DNA of 41,424 nucleotides from Opitutales bacterium UBA7389 (GTDB taxonomy: Bacteria > Verrucomicrobiota > Verrucomicrobiia > Opitutales > Opitutaceae): positions 1 through 41,424 of the forward strand of contig DKNL01000215.1 in NCBI GenBank assembly GCA_002474325.1, read 5' to 3'. Position 1 is the stretch's first letter. Every line of letters starts with the position of its first letter. Of the stretch, positions 8,199-17,713 are shown piece by piece. The notes under the pieces are model-generated. The model did not search any database. It was not told where the DNA came from and saw nothing but the letters and a program-made list of their open reading frames with translations. Position numbers and translations under genes: made by a program.

Positions 8199-11135
8199 CT
8201 ATTTCGCACGGAAGGTATCGCTGGCAATCAGCCTAAGTAACAGATCCTGGAACCCATTTCCATGTTCATCATTGGCTTCTACGATGGCCTCGATTTCTTT
8301 GCGCTCCGAATAGTTTGGCACCCGTCCTGTCGCGTAGGTCATCAGTTTCTCTGACAAGCATTGTGAAAAGTGATCAATATTGTCTACCAGCCAGGCCTTG
8401 AAATCCGTAATATCCTTGATTGGCGTGCCATCGGGAAGTGTACCCGAAGGATCGATACGCGTATCGATCTTGGGCCACTCGTCGCGCCAATTACCCACAG
8501 GATCGAAATTCTCGAATACGAAACCGACTGGGTCGATGTTCTGGTGACAGGAGTAGCAAGCTTTGTCCGAGGTGTGCTTGGATAGCAGATCGCGAGGGGT
8601 TGTCGCCCCGCGCGTATCCGGAGTTAGAGCGGGCACGTCTTCGGGCGGATCAGGAGGAGGCATGCCGAGAATATTCTCCAACATCCATACGCCTCGCAGG
8701 ACGGGCTGGGTGTCCACTCCATTGGCGGTGGCTGTCATAATAGCGGATTGGGCAAGCAGTCCTCCAAAGCGGCTGCCACGATCGAGAGGAAGCTTTTGAA
8801 TGTCAGAGCGGGATCGTTCGTAGTCGCTGCCTTTTGACAAATCGATGGGGGCTATCCAGTCGACGATGAGCCCACGCTCCTTTTCCGTTATGGATACATT
8901 GGCCTGAGCTGGGGGCATTTTGCCATTGGCGACCATGTCCATAACGTCGAGCCACAAGATATCGTCGCCCCCTTCGGCTAAGTTTGGATTGAGCTTATCG
9001 ATTCGAAAATCCCCTTTTTGCTCATCGGGTCCGTGGCAGGAGTAACAGGTTTTTTCCAGAATCGGCTCGATCTCTTGGTGGAAGTCTTCCAGATTGAACT
9101 GTAGTAATATATTAGATACGGAATTATTTTTCTGGCTTAAGTAGCTGTATTGGTAGTTATTTCTGGCAAATTGGGGCGTCGTGTAGTGGAAATCCGGATC
9201 GATGAAATCTGTCATGGGGAGGTTCTTGGTGAGAATCTCGGTAAAAAAGTGTTCCACTTCTTTCTCAGCGAGGGCGATCTCCGCTTCAGAGAATTTGAAT
9301 TTCGGATCGGGCATAATCTCCGGAAGAAGATTGGTATCAAGCCATTGGCCGGTGAAGCTCTGTACCATGGCGCTGGTTGGCTTGCGGGGCATTAGACGGA
9401 TCGCTTGTTCTCGCAAGGTTTTAGGGTCGGAAAGCTTGCCGCTATGGGCCAACTCGAGTAGTTGCTGATCTGGCGGGGCTTGGGTAAGGAAGTATGAAAG
9501 GCGATTGGCTAGGTTGTATTCGTCTAGCTCGCCTGGGCTGGTCTGCCTGTATATAAAGCGTGGTGAGATGAGAATATTTCGAACGAGCAGATGCATGGTG
9601 GTATCTAGGGAATTGCCTGTCGCTAAATGCCGCTCGGCGATCCCTAAGTAGGTGTCGATGGTTTGCTCGTCTACGGGTCGCCTGAATGCTTTGGGCAGGA
9701 ATGTTTCCAGAGTTTCCCGGGCGAATGCGATTTCCGACTGTTTGGGCTGACGGGTGCCCGTAAATCGCTGCTGCAGTTCCTTGGCCAGTATTTCCCTGGG
9801 TCCATCGACCAGCTTGAGAGGTCCTTCGATGGTCGCTTCATGAAATTCCATGGCTGGACCATTGGTGAAGTAGTAATGGCAGAGTATGTCGGCGTAATTA
9901 AACATACCTTGGTTAGAGTCGGCCATTTCCAGAAATTTGACCGTGAGTGGGTCATCCATAGTTGCCCGACTCATGTCGAGGCCTGGGTCGGCGAGTGCTT
10001 TGGAAAGGTATTCCCACCCACTGCGACCTCGAATAACCGAGCCGCGAATCTCGCTAAAATCGCCGTTCGGGAATACGGTGTGCTGCCAGGCTGCCAACCA
10101 GCGCTTATCTCTCTCAAACCATTCACGCATTTGTTTGGCGAATTTGGAATAGTCGTGGGCCATGTCCCCATTCATCCAGCGGAAGAGTAACGTCTGGCCT
10201 TCGTAGAGGTCAGCCTCGAAGGTAATCTTTGTCGGTTCTGTTGATGGGACATCCATGACCTTGAGCACGCGAAAGATATCGGCCCGAGAACGGTCGCTAG
10301 CCGTAAGCTCGCGAGCACGGATTTCCAACTTCATCGGGCCTCCCCATGTTGGCTTGTGCTTGGCTGCGCTGACTGTGATCCGGTAAGTCCCGGAAGACAT
10401 GATCTCCATACGACTAGGCCAGGAACAACTTCGAAATATTTCATGTCCACGTGAAACGAGGAGTAAGGCATCGTCCACCACCTTACCGGCGGAAAAGCTG
10501 AGAACCATATCATTGGGACCGGCTGTTCTGGTGGTGGATGGTGGAGTTGTTCTTTTGGGAGGGTAAATGGTGTTAGCGATTTCCTCGGCCACATTAGTAT
10601 AAGCCTCCATTAAGGGGGGCGATAGAACCAAGCCCTTACCCACATTATTAAAACCATGATACTCTGAATCCTTGGGGAATCCAAGTGGCAGCTTGTAGTC
10701 GGGCAAATCAAAAAGATGGCGGATGGTAGATTGATATTCCTCGGCGCTCAGGCGGCGAGGCAAGGTCCCACCAATTGGAGTGTGCTCCAACAGCGACGAA
10801 TCGAGCCAAGCCAGTAGCGCCTCGCGCTCCTTGGGTGAAGGTTGGCGTTCATCCGAAGGAGGCATCATTCCTTCGCTAGCCATATGGTGCACGGATTCCC
10901 AAAGATGTCGCTCGCCTTTATCCGCCCAATTGATGGCCAGGCGTTCGAGATTTATGTCGCCCTTCTGTTCAAATTCGTCGTGGCAATCGAGGCAGTAATC
11001 CTCGAGTACCTGCAACGGCTTCTCGGGAATGGGAATCTCGGTATTCGCCTGTAGTGAAAGCGTGGATGCGATCACGACGATTGGAAGAAGAAGGGTAGTA
11101 CGCATGCGGCGAGTTTCAGAAACGAATTTTGCCAT
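8199..11135 (-). CDS. DUF1592-type cytochrome with an extra internal heme domain
   Basis: 978 residues from ATG 11135; an in-frame ATG at 11105 would start directly at the hydrophobic signal and is also possible, while a GTG at 11168 is less likely. Signal peptide ends near 'LSLQA'. The first heme motif CLDCH is at 48-52 (PSCyt1). DUF1587 ('RRLSAEEYQSTIRHLFDLP') follows, then a beta-rich region, DUF1595/DUF1592 ('AFRRPVDEQTID', 'LANRLSYFLTQAPPD'), DUF1588 ('GGLLAQSAIMTATANG') and DUF1585 with CYSCH at 860-864. Unusually, a second PSCyt1-like unit (CYSCH at 697-701, 'KMPPAQA' at about 739) is inserted between DUF1592 and DUF1588. The DUF1552 partner lies immediately upstream. The reaction is unknown; a periplasmic redox role is inferred. 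Confidence 0.92.
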   Translation of the reverse strand: MAKFVSETRRMRTTLLLPIVVIASTLSLQANTEIPIPEKPLQVLEDYCLDCHDEFEQKGDINLERLAINWADKGERHLWESVHHMASEGMMPPSDERQPSPKEREALLAWLDSSLLEHTPIGGTLPRRLSAEEYQSTIRHLFDLPDYKLPLGFPKDSEYHGFNNVGKGLVLSPPLMEAYTNVAEEIANTIYPPKRTTPPSTTRTAGPNDMVLSFSAGKVVDDALLLVSRGHEIFRSCSWPSRMEIMSSGTYRITVSAAKHKPTWGGPMKLEIRARELTASDRSRADIFRVLKVMDVPSTEPTKITFEADLYEGQTLLFRWMNGDMAHDYSKFAKQMREWFERDKRWLAAWQHTVFPNGDFSEIRGSVIRGRSGWEYLSKALADPGLDMSRATMDDPLTVKFLEMADSNQGMFNYADILCHYYFTNGPAMEFHEATIEGPLKLVDGPREILAKELQQRFTGTRQPKQSEIAFARETLETFLPKAFRRPVDEQTIDTYLGIAERHLATGNSLDTTMHLLVRNILISPRFIYRQTSPGELDEYNLANRLSYFLTQAPPDQQLLELAHSGKLSDPKTLREQAIRLMPRKPTSAMVQSFTGQWLDTNLLPEIMPDPKFKFSEAEIALAEKEVEHFFTEILTKNLPMTDFIDPDFHYTTPQFARNNYQYSYLSQKNNSVSNILLQFNLEDFHQEIEPILEKTCYSCHGPDEQKGDFRIDKLNPNLAEGGDDILWLDVMDMVANGKMPPAQANVSITEKERGLIVDWIAPIDLSKGSDYERSRSDIQKLPLDRGSRFGGLLAQSAIMTATANGVDTQPVLRGVWMLENILGMPPPDPPEDVPALTPDTRGATTPRDLLSKHTSDKACYSCHQNIDPVGFVFENFDPVGNWRDEWPKIDTRIDPSGTLPDGTPIKDITDFKAWLVDNIDHFSQCLSEKLMTYATGRVPNYSERKEIEAIVEANDEHGNGFQDLLLRLIASDTFRAK

Positions 11136-11178
11136 GTTGTTCGCGGGCGATCTCTGAGTGCCAGCCACCTTAGATAAC

Positions 11179-12471
11179 TCAGCTAAAGAGTTGGTTCAAA
11201 TTGCGGTTGGCATTAGAGAACTCGTTTGTCTCAACACCGAGCTGTTGCATCAAGGTGATGTAGAGATCGCCGAGCAGCGGAGCCTCTGGCTTGGAGGCAT
11301 CGATAGCGATGTGTTTACCGTGATCGAATCCACCTCCCGCGACGAGTGTTGGCAAGTCAGCGTTGGAGTGACGGCTAGCATCTCCCATTCCGGTTCCGAC
11401 CAGGACGATCGTTTCATCGAGTAGTGATGTCCCATCGGGACGTTTCTTTTCCTTCAGTTGATTAAGGAAACCGTTCAAGCAATGCATGTGAGCGGTTTCG
11501 ATGGAAACCAGGTCCCGGATCATTTCGGGGTCATTACCATGGTGAGAAAGACCATGATAGCCAGAACGGAGGGGAACGCCATCGAATGAGAATACCTGAC
11601 CCAATCCATCGATGAAGAATGACAATACGTGGCTGGAATCGGTATCGATCGCCAGTGCCATGAGGTCGTACATCAGTGCCTCTGCTTCCATGAGCAGATT
11701 CGGCGTGATGGGATCCGTGTCGGGCAGCTTGTAATCCGTTGTTGGCAGCGGATCATTGATTTGAGAAATCTGCCGTTCCATCCGCTTTTCGACCGAGCGC
11801 ATGGAATCAAAGTATTCGTCGAGCTTGTCGCGATCGGCTGAGATCACCGATTTTTGTAGACGTAGAGCGTCGTCTAATACCAGGTCGAGCGAGCTTCGTC
11901 CGCTGCGAAGCATGTATTCCATCCGGGTTTTGTCGGCTTCCGACATGAATAGCCGTTTGTAGAACACACTGGGCCGCTGGATCATCGGAAGCCCGATTCC
12001 TTGTTTGGTGAAGCTCATGGCTTTGCTCCCTTCGCCCGTTCCAGCGGTAAGCTGCACAGAGGGGAAGCGGGACCTCTGGCCGATTTGATCGGCGACGATC
12101 TGATCCATCGAGTATACGTTTGGCGTATTGCCGCATAGGAAATTGCTCCAAGAGCCGTGGCCGTTGGGAGCCCGGTGGTCGAGACCCGAGAATACTGTGA
12201 AATCGTTTTGGTGATCGGCCAGGGGCGAAAGTGTGTTGGGCAATGTGTAGCCGCGGCCGACTTCCTTGGGATAGAAGGCATTCTGATGCCATCCCAGATA
12301 TGCCCCGATGGATACTAGGTTCTTGGCTTTTGGGGCTGCGCTCGCGGCACCAGCGGTTCCGATAACAGGCAGGGATTCCAAAGCGGGCAGGGCGATCATG
12401 GCCGCTGCGGATCGCAAGAAATGGCGTCTATCTACGGATTGAGCATTCAGTTCTTTGGGCTTTTGGGTCAT
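11179..12471 (-). CDS. DUF1552 family protein, Tat-exported (second copy)
   Basis: 430 residues, exactly the length of the copy at 2655. The Tat signal is 'DRRHFLRSAAAMIALPALE'. Family blocks are clear: 'GAYLGWHQNAFYP', 'FTVFSGLDHRAPNGHGSW', 'FPSVQLTAGTGE', 'GRSSLDLVLDDA', 'DKLDEYFDSMRSVEKRM' and 'SGYHGLSHHGNDPEMI'. I start it at ATG 12471; ATG 12483 is also in frame. The longer frame to 12606 runs through the region holding the promoter and is unlikely to be translated. It is followed 43 bases later by its DUF1592-type partner. The shared palindrome at 12617-12630 lies upstream, in the gap to the divergent FAD oxidoreductase. Confidence 0.92.
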   Translation of the reverse strand: MTQKPKELNAQSVDRRHFLRSAAAMIALPALESLPVIGTAGAASAAPKAKNLVSIGAYLGWHQNAFYPKEVGRGYTLPNTLSPLADHQNDFTVFSGLDHRAPNGHGSWSNFLCGNTPNVYSMDQIVADQIGQRSRFPSVQLTAGTGEGSKAMSFTKQGIGLPMIQRPSVFYKRLFMSEADKTRMEYMLRSGRSSLDLVLDDALRLQKSVISADRDKLDEYFDSMRSVEKRMERQISQINDPLPTTDYKLPDTDPITPNLLMEAEALMYDLMALAIDTDSSHVLSFFIDGLGQVFSFDGVPLRSGYHGLSHHGNDPEMIRDLVSIETAHMHCLNGFLNQLKEKKRPDGTSLLDETIVLVGTGMGDASRHSNADLPTLVAGGGFDHGKHIAIDASKPEAPLLGDLYITLMQQLGVETNEFSNANRNLNQLFS

Positions 12472-12616
12472 GTTACAAATCATTACTGCGAATTTGGCAA
12501 ATTTGGTTAGTCCGTGATCTGGGTTACTCCAAAAAATTCGATTAGAGCTTCCGCCGGAATTGAGAAAGCGAATGGTAAAGTAATAAGCAGAACCTGGAAT
12601 TGACAAGAATAGTTTT

Positions 12617-12630
12617 GATCAACGGTTGAC
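12617..12630. promoter_or_regulatory. LacI-operator-like palindrome, site 2
   Basis: GATCAACGGTTGAC, core TCAACGGTTGA at 12619-12629, identical to the core of site 1. It sits in the divergent gap, 46 bases before the ATG at 12677 and 145 bases before the ATG at 12471, so it could control both directions. Confidence 0.55.
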
Positions 12631-12676
12631 TTAAATTGGTTGCCTGGCCTCGATTTGGCTCGCAAGGGCGTTGAAG

Positions 12677-14731
12677 ATGGGTTTTGGAATAAAATCCTCT
12701 CAAATGGACGGAAAATGTGAAAAAGCCCCCGATCGCGGTAGCCACGAATTCGATCGTCGAAAATTCTTGTCTGGGGCAGCAGCCTTCGCGGGCTACAGCT
12801 TGCTTATCAGGGCACCCCAGTCGTTGGCCAATGATGACGATCCTTTCGTTGCTCGCAAAGAGCTAGGGGTGAAGATCGACGAGTTAGCTCCGGATTACAC
12901 AAAACCGGGGGCAGCCGCAAGCGATCCCAACATGCATTTGGTAGAGCTCGAGGCGGACCTTTTAGTAGCGGGTGGGGGCCTCGCGGGAATCTGTGCGGCG
13001 ATTAGCGCTGCTCGCTTAGGATCTCGAGTGATATTAGTTCAAGACCGAAGCCGGTTGGGCGGGAATTCTAGTAGCGAGGTTAAAATGCACCCGAGAGGTT
13101 CCCGTTTCGGCTTTCGGGAAGGCGGTGTTGTCGAGGAGCTTTGCTTGGCAAACGCGTATCAGAACGAGCAATACTCTTGGGAAATCTGGGATCTGATGCT
13201 TTACGACAAGGTGATCCGTGAGCCTAATATCAAGTTATTATTGGACACGGCGGTTTACCGGGCGGACAAGGTGGGCGACCGAATCGAATCGATTTGGGCC
13301 CGGTGCGACAAGACCGAGCACTTGTACCATATTCGCGGCGCGATATATATTGACGCGACTGGAGATAGTCGCCTTGGTTTCGAGGCGGGAGCGGAGTTTC
13401 GCATAGGAAGGGAATCTTCCGATGAATTTGGAGAACCATTGGCCGACTACGACCCTCCAGGAACGACTCAAGGATCTTCAATCCTTTTTACGGCCAGAGA
13501 ACATGATCGCCCTATGTACTACGAGCCCCCTTCATGGGCCCGGAGGTTGACAAGCGACGATTTGAAGCATCGACCTGTCGATACCGAGACCTGGCACTAC
13601 GGTTATTGGTGGATCGAGTTGGGAGGTGTCTACGACACTATTCGTGACAACGAACGTTTGCGGTTCGAATTGCTGGCTATTGTTCTCGGTGTTTGGGATC
13701 ATATTAAGAACAGCGGATTGTATCCGAAGTCCGCTAACTGGGCTTTAGAAACGGTTGGGATGATTCCTGGTAAGCGCGAATCGCGTCGCCTAATGGGAGA
13801 CGCGATTCTTACGCAGCAAGATGTCGAAGGGAATTGGAAGAATTTCCAGGATGGGGTGGCTTTTGGCGGCTGGTCGCTGGATGACCATCCAGCAATGGGT
13901 TTCGATGCTCCTGAACGGGAACCATATTTGCCGACGAGGTATCCCGAGCCTTACAATATCCCTCTTGGTAGCCTGTATTCAAAAAACGTATCTAACTTGC
14001 TTATGGCAGGGAGGAATGTCAGCGCCACCCATGTGGCGTTCACCTCTCTCCGCGTCATGCTGACTTGTGCGGTCATGGGTCAAGCCGCGGGCACAGCGGC
14101 CCATCAATGTCAGGCGGTGGGAATTACCCCTCGGAAACTGCGGGCCAGCAAAAAACGGGTCGTAGCCTTGCAACAACAACTTCTTCGGGATGGGGCCCTG
14201 ATTATGGGGGAAAGGAATGAGGATAAGGCAGACTTGGCGAGAAAAGCTGAGGTTACTGCGTCGAGCGCTTCGCCTGAAACGTCGCCGAAAAACGTTTTGT
14301 CCGGACTGACTTACGATAAGCCCGAGGAATTCGCTAACCGATGGATGGTGCCTTCGAGCGACGGAAATCCATGGATCGAGTTAAGCTGGAAACACCCAGT
14401 CGAGGTGAGCGAGATACAGTTGACTCATGACACGGGGATGAATCGCGATTTGACCATGACATCTCTCGTGTGGCTGCAGGACGAAATGATATCCGGGCCT
14501 CAGCCGGAAACGATCCGCGACTATCGGATAATCGCTACTCTTGGAGATGGGACGGAGAAGGAGCTCGCGAATGTTTTCGACAACTACCAGCGAATAAGAC
14601 GGCACGCATTCGACCCCGTCAGGCTGCGATCGTTTCGAGTGAAATTGGGACCAGGCGTGCGGAAGTCGGATCAAGGACTTTACGAAATCCGGGCCTATGG
14701 TCCGAAACATATGGTACAAGAGAGCGTCTAA
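12677..14731 (+). CDS. Tat-exported FAD-dependent oxidoreductase (FAD_oxidored family) with C-terminal beta-sandwich
   Basis: 684 residues. A twin-arginine signal 'DRRKFLSGAAAFAGYSLL' is at 26-43. The FAD dinucleotide-binding loop 'VAGGGLAGICAA' is at about 97-108, followed by 'GGNSSSEVKMH', 'YIDATGDSRLG', 'GKRESRRLMG' and a C-terminal FAD contact 'LLMAGRNVSATHVAF'. About 150 residues at the end ('NPWIELSWKHPVEVSEIQL', 'YEIRAYGP') look like a galactose-binding or F5/8-type sandwich. The family is broad and the substrate is unknown. It is convergent with its closest relative in the window (14869-16767), which shares the C-terminal domain but has no signal. I prefer ATG 12677 over TTG 12671 and ATG 12704. 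Confidence 0.9.
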   Translation: MGFGIKSSQMDGKCEKAPDRGSHEFDRRKFLSGAAAFAGYSLLIRAPQSLANDDDPFVARKELGVKIDELAPDYTKPGAAASDPNMHLVELEADLLVAGGGLAGICAAISAARLGSRVILVQDRSRLGGNSSSEVKMHPRGSRFGFREGGVVEELCLANAYQNEQYSWEIWDLMLYDKVIREPNIKLLLDTAVYRADKVGDRIESIWARCDKTEHLYHIRGAIYIDATGDSRLGFEAGAEFRIGRESSDEFGEPLADYDPPGTTQGSSILFTAREHDRPMYYEPPSWARRLTSDDLKHRPVDTETWHYGYWWIELGGVYDTIRDNERLRFELLAIVLGVWDHIKNSGLYPKSANWALETVGMIPGKRESRRLMGDAILTQQDVEGNWKNFQDGVAFGGWSLDDHPAMGFDAPEREPYLPTRYPEPYNIPLGSLYSKNVSNLLMAGRNVSATHVAFTSLRVMLTCAVMGQAAGTAAHQCQAVGITPRKLRASKKRVVALQQQLLRDGALIMGERNEDKADLARKAEVTASSASPETSPKNVLSGLTYDKPEEFANRWMVPSSDGNPWIELSWKHPVEVSEIQLTHDTGMNRDLTMTSLVWLQDEMISGPQPETIRDYRIIATLGDGTEKELANVFDNYQRIRRHAFDPVRLRSFRVKLGPGVRKSDQGLYEIRAYGPKHMVQESV

Positions 14732-14824
14732 TGAAATAGACGGAATCGGTTTTCCTTGGAAGGGTTGCCGCAAGCAGCGACCCGAACTCGTATTTATTGA
14801 ACGTTCTATTAGGGAAAAGCAGTC

Positions 14825-14853
14825 CTACCATTTTTTATGGTATTGGGTGGTAG
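14825..14853. terminator. weak hairpin between convergent genes
   Basis: Arms CTACCA (14825-14830) and TGGTAG (14848-14853), with an inner perfect hairpin ACCAT-TTTTT-ATGGT at 14827-14841. It lies in the 137-base gap between two convergent genes, where a bidirectional terminator would be expected. The arms are short and AT-rich, so this is tentative; it could also be a worn REP-type repeat. Confidence 0.3.
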
Positions 14854-14868
14854 CGATTGTAACGCGGT

Positions 14869-16767
14869 TCAGACAAGAAAAGGGCCGTCCGAACCGGGCG
14901 GGTAAGCACGAATTTCAAGCAAGCGAGCGTGGTCGATCCCGTTTGTATTGTAAACTTGGATTCGAACGCTTGAGGTTTCAATAGGTTGCACCAGGCGGTG
15001 ATGTCGTCGCCTCTGGTAGTTGGATTTGACTTCCAGAATGGTTTCCCAATACCCGTCTATATTCGCTTCGATAGCGTAGTCTCGGATCGTTTCAGGCTGA
15101 GGTTCGCCCCAATGCATACGCTCGGTGTATCCGTCTGCCATGGACAGGGTCAGTAGTCGATGCAATCCCGTATCGAAAGTCAGCTCGATAGTACCTATGG
15201 CAACCTGGTTTTGCCAGGAAAGTGAGATCCAGGCAGGCAATCCCTGAGCTGGATCGGATATCCAGCGGTGGGTTCCGTCTGGAAAGCGATCTAGCGGGGC
15301 TCCTATTGGCATTAGAGCGGGATTGGAATCCGGGCTTCGAAGCGCGCGTGTCCACCCATCAATGACAGCATTAGCTGGGCCGTTAGGCAGTTCACTAGAG
15401 GCCTCGACGGACGCTTTTCGGGCAAGATCTCGTGGATCCTCGTTTTGGCAGCCCAAAAGCATGACATCGTCTCTGAGGAGTTGCTGGCGGATGCGGAAAA
15501 CGCTTTCCGAGTCGGAGGGGAGATCGGGCAGAACGGTTTTCCTTTGAATTGTGTAGGCTGCTGCTGTCCCAACGCCTTGGCCTACGGCCGAGCAGGTTGC
15601 CATGACACGGGTAGAGGCGAAGGCTATATGGGTAGCGGAAATATTTCGACCCGCGAACATAAGGTTGTCGAAGTCCTTTGAGAGGCAGCTACTTAAGGGG
15701 ATATCGTAAAGGTGGGGAACTGGACGCTGGTCGCAGGGCGGTTCGTCTACGGCGTCGATCCCGCCCGGTGGATGGGTATCAATGGGCCAGCCTCCGGTGG
15801 CGATAGCGTCTTGGAAGGCCCTGTTTTGCATCAGATCGCTCTCCGTTAGCATGTGAAGCCCAATAAACCGTCGGCTCTCCCGTTTCCCCGGGAGGAAGCC
15901 GCACCATTCTAGAGCCCAGTTTTCCGCATCCACTTCGGAATGGTTTTTGATGAAATCCCACACCCCCATTAAGGCGGCCAAAAGCTCGTCTCGGATAATC
16001 TCGTTGTCCTTGATGGTATCGAGTTCGCCTCCCCATTCTAGCCACCAAAAGCCGTATTCAAGATTTAGATCTCCTCCTGGTCGCCCGAAGGGACGGAACT
16101 TCAAGGATTCAGCAGAGAACGAGCGAGCCCATGGAGGAGCGGAGAAAGGCATGGGGACGGGGTGCCGTCGAGCCTGAAATAGAAGTGTGGAGCCTAGGGT
16201 CTTTTTATCGCCGGATATTGGAGCGAGAGATTCGGAGTACTCTGCTTGGGATTCGCGACCCATGGAAAAAGCGGCTCCGGCTAAGTAACCTAGAGTTCCA
16301 TCTCCGGTGCAATCGACGAATATTTGGGCAGAGATTTCAAAGCGATCGTTGGTGCTCGGACGCTTCGCGGTAATCGATTCTATTTGTCTACCGTTTGCTT
16401 TAGATTGCGTCACGGTGGTGTTGAGCATCAGTTCCAAATTGGGCTCTTGACGGCAGAGGTCGTATAGCTCGAGATCCATCATAGAGGGAGAGCGTTGAGG
16501 ATTGCGGACGCACTGATTTAGCCGGATCTCCTCGACGATGCCGCCTTCCCTGGCTTCGCGCTCGAGAGGTAGGCCTTCGCTCATGCCATTGGCGCCCACG
16601 ATATGCATGCGAACTTCACTGGAAGCATTGCCTCCGAGAACAGGGCGATCCTGGCACAAAATCGTCTTCGACCCGCAGCGAGCCGCTGCCAGGGCACAGC
16701 TAACGCCTGCGGGTCCGCCTCCCGCGACCAATACGTCGCAGCGTAATTGAGTTTGGGTGGTTTTCAT
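14869..16767 (-). CDS. cytoplasmic FAD-dependent oxidoreductase (FAD_oxidored family) with C-terminal beta-sandwich
   Basis: 632 residues and no signal peptide. The FAD loop 'DVLVAGGGPAGVSCALAAA' starts at residue 11, followed by 'GGNASSEVRMH', 'FVDCTGDGTLGYLAG', 'GKRESRRFIG' and 'LMFAGRNISATHIAF'. The last 150 residues repeat the sandwich of the convergent paralogue, including 'GEPQPETIRDY' and 'LEIRAYPPG'. Its start codon overlaps the stop of the upstream aldolase as ATGA, so the two are translationally coupled. This places a FAD redox step in the same cytoplasmic pathway as a DHDPS-type lyase. The substrate is unknown. Confidence 0.9.
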   Translation of the reverse strand: MKTTQTQLRCDVLVAGGGPAGVSCALAAARCGSKTILCQDRPVLGGNASSEVRMHIVGANGMSEGLPLEREAREGGIVEEIRLNQCVRNPQRSPSMMDLELYDLCRQEPNLELMLNTTVTQSKANGRQIESITAKRPSTNDRFEISAQIFVDCTGDGTLGYLAGAAFSMGRESQAEYSESLAPISGDKKTLGSTLLFQARRHPVPMPFSAPPWARSFSAESLKFRPFGRPGGDLNLEYGFWWLEWGGELDTIKDNEIIRDELLAALMGVWDFIKNHSEVDAENWALEWCGFLPGKRESRRFIGLHMLTESDLMQNRAFQDAIATGGWPIDTHPPGGIDAVDEPPCDQRPVPHLYDIPLSSCLSKDFDNLMFAGRNISATHIAFASTRVMATCSAVGQGVGTAAAYTIQRKTVLPDLPSDSESVFRIRQQLLRDDVMLLGCQNEDPRDLARKASVEASSELPNGPANAVIDGWTRALRSPDSNPALMPIGAPLDRFPDGTHRWISDPAQGLPAWISLSWQNQVAIGTIELTFDTGLHRLLTLSMADGYTERMHWGEPQPETIRDYAIEANIDGYWETILEVKSNYQRRRHHRLVQPIETSSVRIQVYNTNGIDHARLLEIRAYPPGSDGPFLV

Positions 16768-17708
16768 TCCACTGAATTGTTCTCCTCGAAAAGAAAAGGC
16801 AGCCCTTCCCGAAATTGGGTTGCGATGTTCTGAATATCGGAAGAGGGAATGCTAGCGAGCGGCCATCGCGTGGATGGCGAGAGTTCGGCCCATCCGCCCG
16901 CTGCGGCAAGAGCCTTATCCAAGGCACTGTTCGAGAACTTTTCTCTAAAGGGCACAATAGCCCTTTCAAAAACTCGGGTTATCTCATCTTCTTGCTGGAG
17001 CGCTAGATCGGGATCCGTAAATATGCGCCGGCCCCATTGTACGGCTCCTTTGGGCGATAGGCAGGCGAGATTGGAGTAGCTGCCTCTAGCGCAACCTTTA
17101 ATGATCCCTGAAGCGAGACGTATTCCCGCCACGAATACTGACAGCTTTTCCGCCGCCTCGTGCATCGCTTCATGCCAAGTGGCATCTCCTCCAGCGACTT
17201 TTATTCCAATCAAGGCTGGAAATGCGGTGGCGATTTCGCTCCATTCTTCAGGCTGGAGAATCTTTTGGGCGTAAGGGGGATTGTAGATAACGATTGGAAT
17301 GGGATGGGCAGCGGCAATGACCCGTTCCAGAAAGCGGCGAAGCTCCTCCCAGTTCAGTGGAGACCATTCGGGCAGAATAACCTGAAAGGCCCCAGGCGAC
17401 AAGTGATGTGTCTCCTTAATTCGTTTCAAGGTATCGGTGGCTTGAGGGTGGGTGGCACCAATCTGAAAGGCTATGTTCCGTTTGTGGCAGAAATCCGCTA
17501 CTGTGGTCGCTAGTCTCAGAAACTCTTCGTCGGTTTGGCTGAAAAACTCTCCAGCTGTACCATTGAAATAGATACCATTCACTTTGGCCTCAGCGAAAGC
17601 GTTCAATTGGCTTTCGATACCACCCCAGTTGATGTTCTCAGATTTATCTAATGGTAGCAGTATGGTGCTCCATGTTCCCTGCAGTGTGTTGGATGTGAGA
17701 AGTTCCAT
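16764..17708 (-). CDS. DHDPS / N-acetylneuraminate lyase superfamily aldolase
   Basis: 314 residues, TIM-barrel class I aldolase of the DapA/NanA superfamily. 'GIYFNGTAGEFFSQTDEEF' at 45-63 is the G-T-x-G-E block; the catalytic tyrosine is Tyr142 in 'IVIYNPPYA', and the Schiff-base lysine is Lys170 in 'LIGIKVAGGD'. These residues are intact, so an active lyase or dehydratase acting on a 2-keto acid is likely. The stop overlaps the start of the FAD oxidoreductase (ATGA), and the gene lies 5 bases after a sialidase-fold protein. That neighbour raises sialic acid as a possible substrate, but such beta-propeller proteins often are not sialidases, so I do not assign NanA. Confidence 0.88.
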   Translation of the reverse strand: MELLTSNTLQGTWSTILLPLDKSENINWGGIESQLNAFAEAKVNGIYFNGTAGEFFSQTDEEFLRLATTVADFCHKRNIAFQIGATHPQATDTLKRIKETHHLSPGAFQVILPEWSPLNWEELRRFLERVIAAAHPIPIVIYNPPYAQKILQPEEWSEIATAFPALIGIKVAGGDATWHEAMHEAAEKLSVFVAGIRLASGIIKGCARGSYSNLACLSPKGAVQWGRRIFTDPDLALQQEDEITRVFERAIVPFREKFSNSALDKALAAAGGWAELSPSTRWPLASIPSSDIQNIATQFREGLPFLFEENNSVE

Positions 17709-17713
17709 TCAGC

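Noticed and set aside
8160..8199. GCTCAA/TTGAGC inverted repeat between convergent genes
   Set aside because: Arms of 6 with a 28-base loop are too weak to call a terminator.
12472..12606. N-terminal extension of the second DUF1552 protein
   Set aside because: The extra 45 residues precede a proper Tat signal and run through the promoter gap; the first copy has no such extension.
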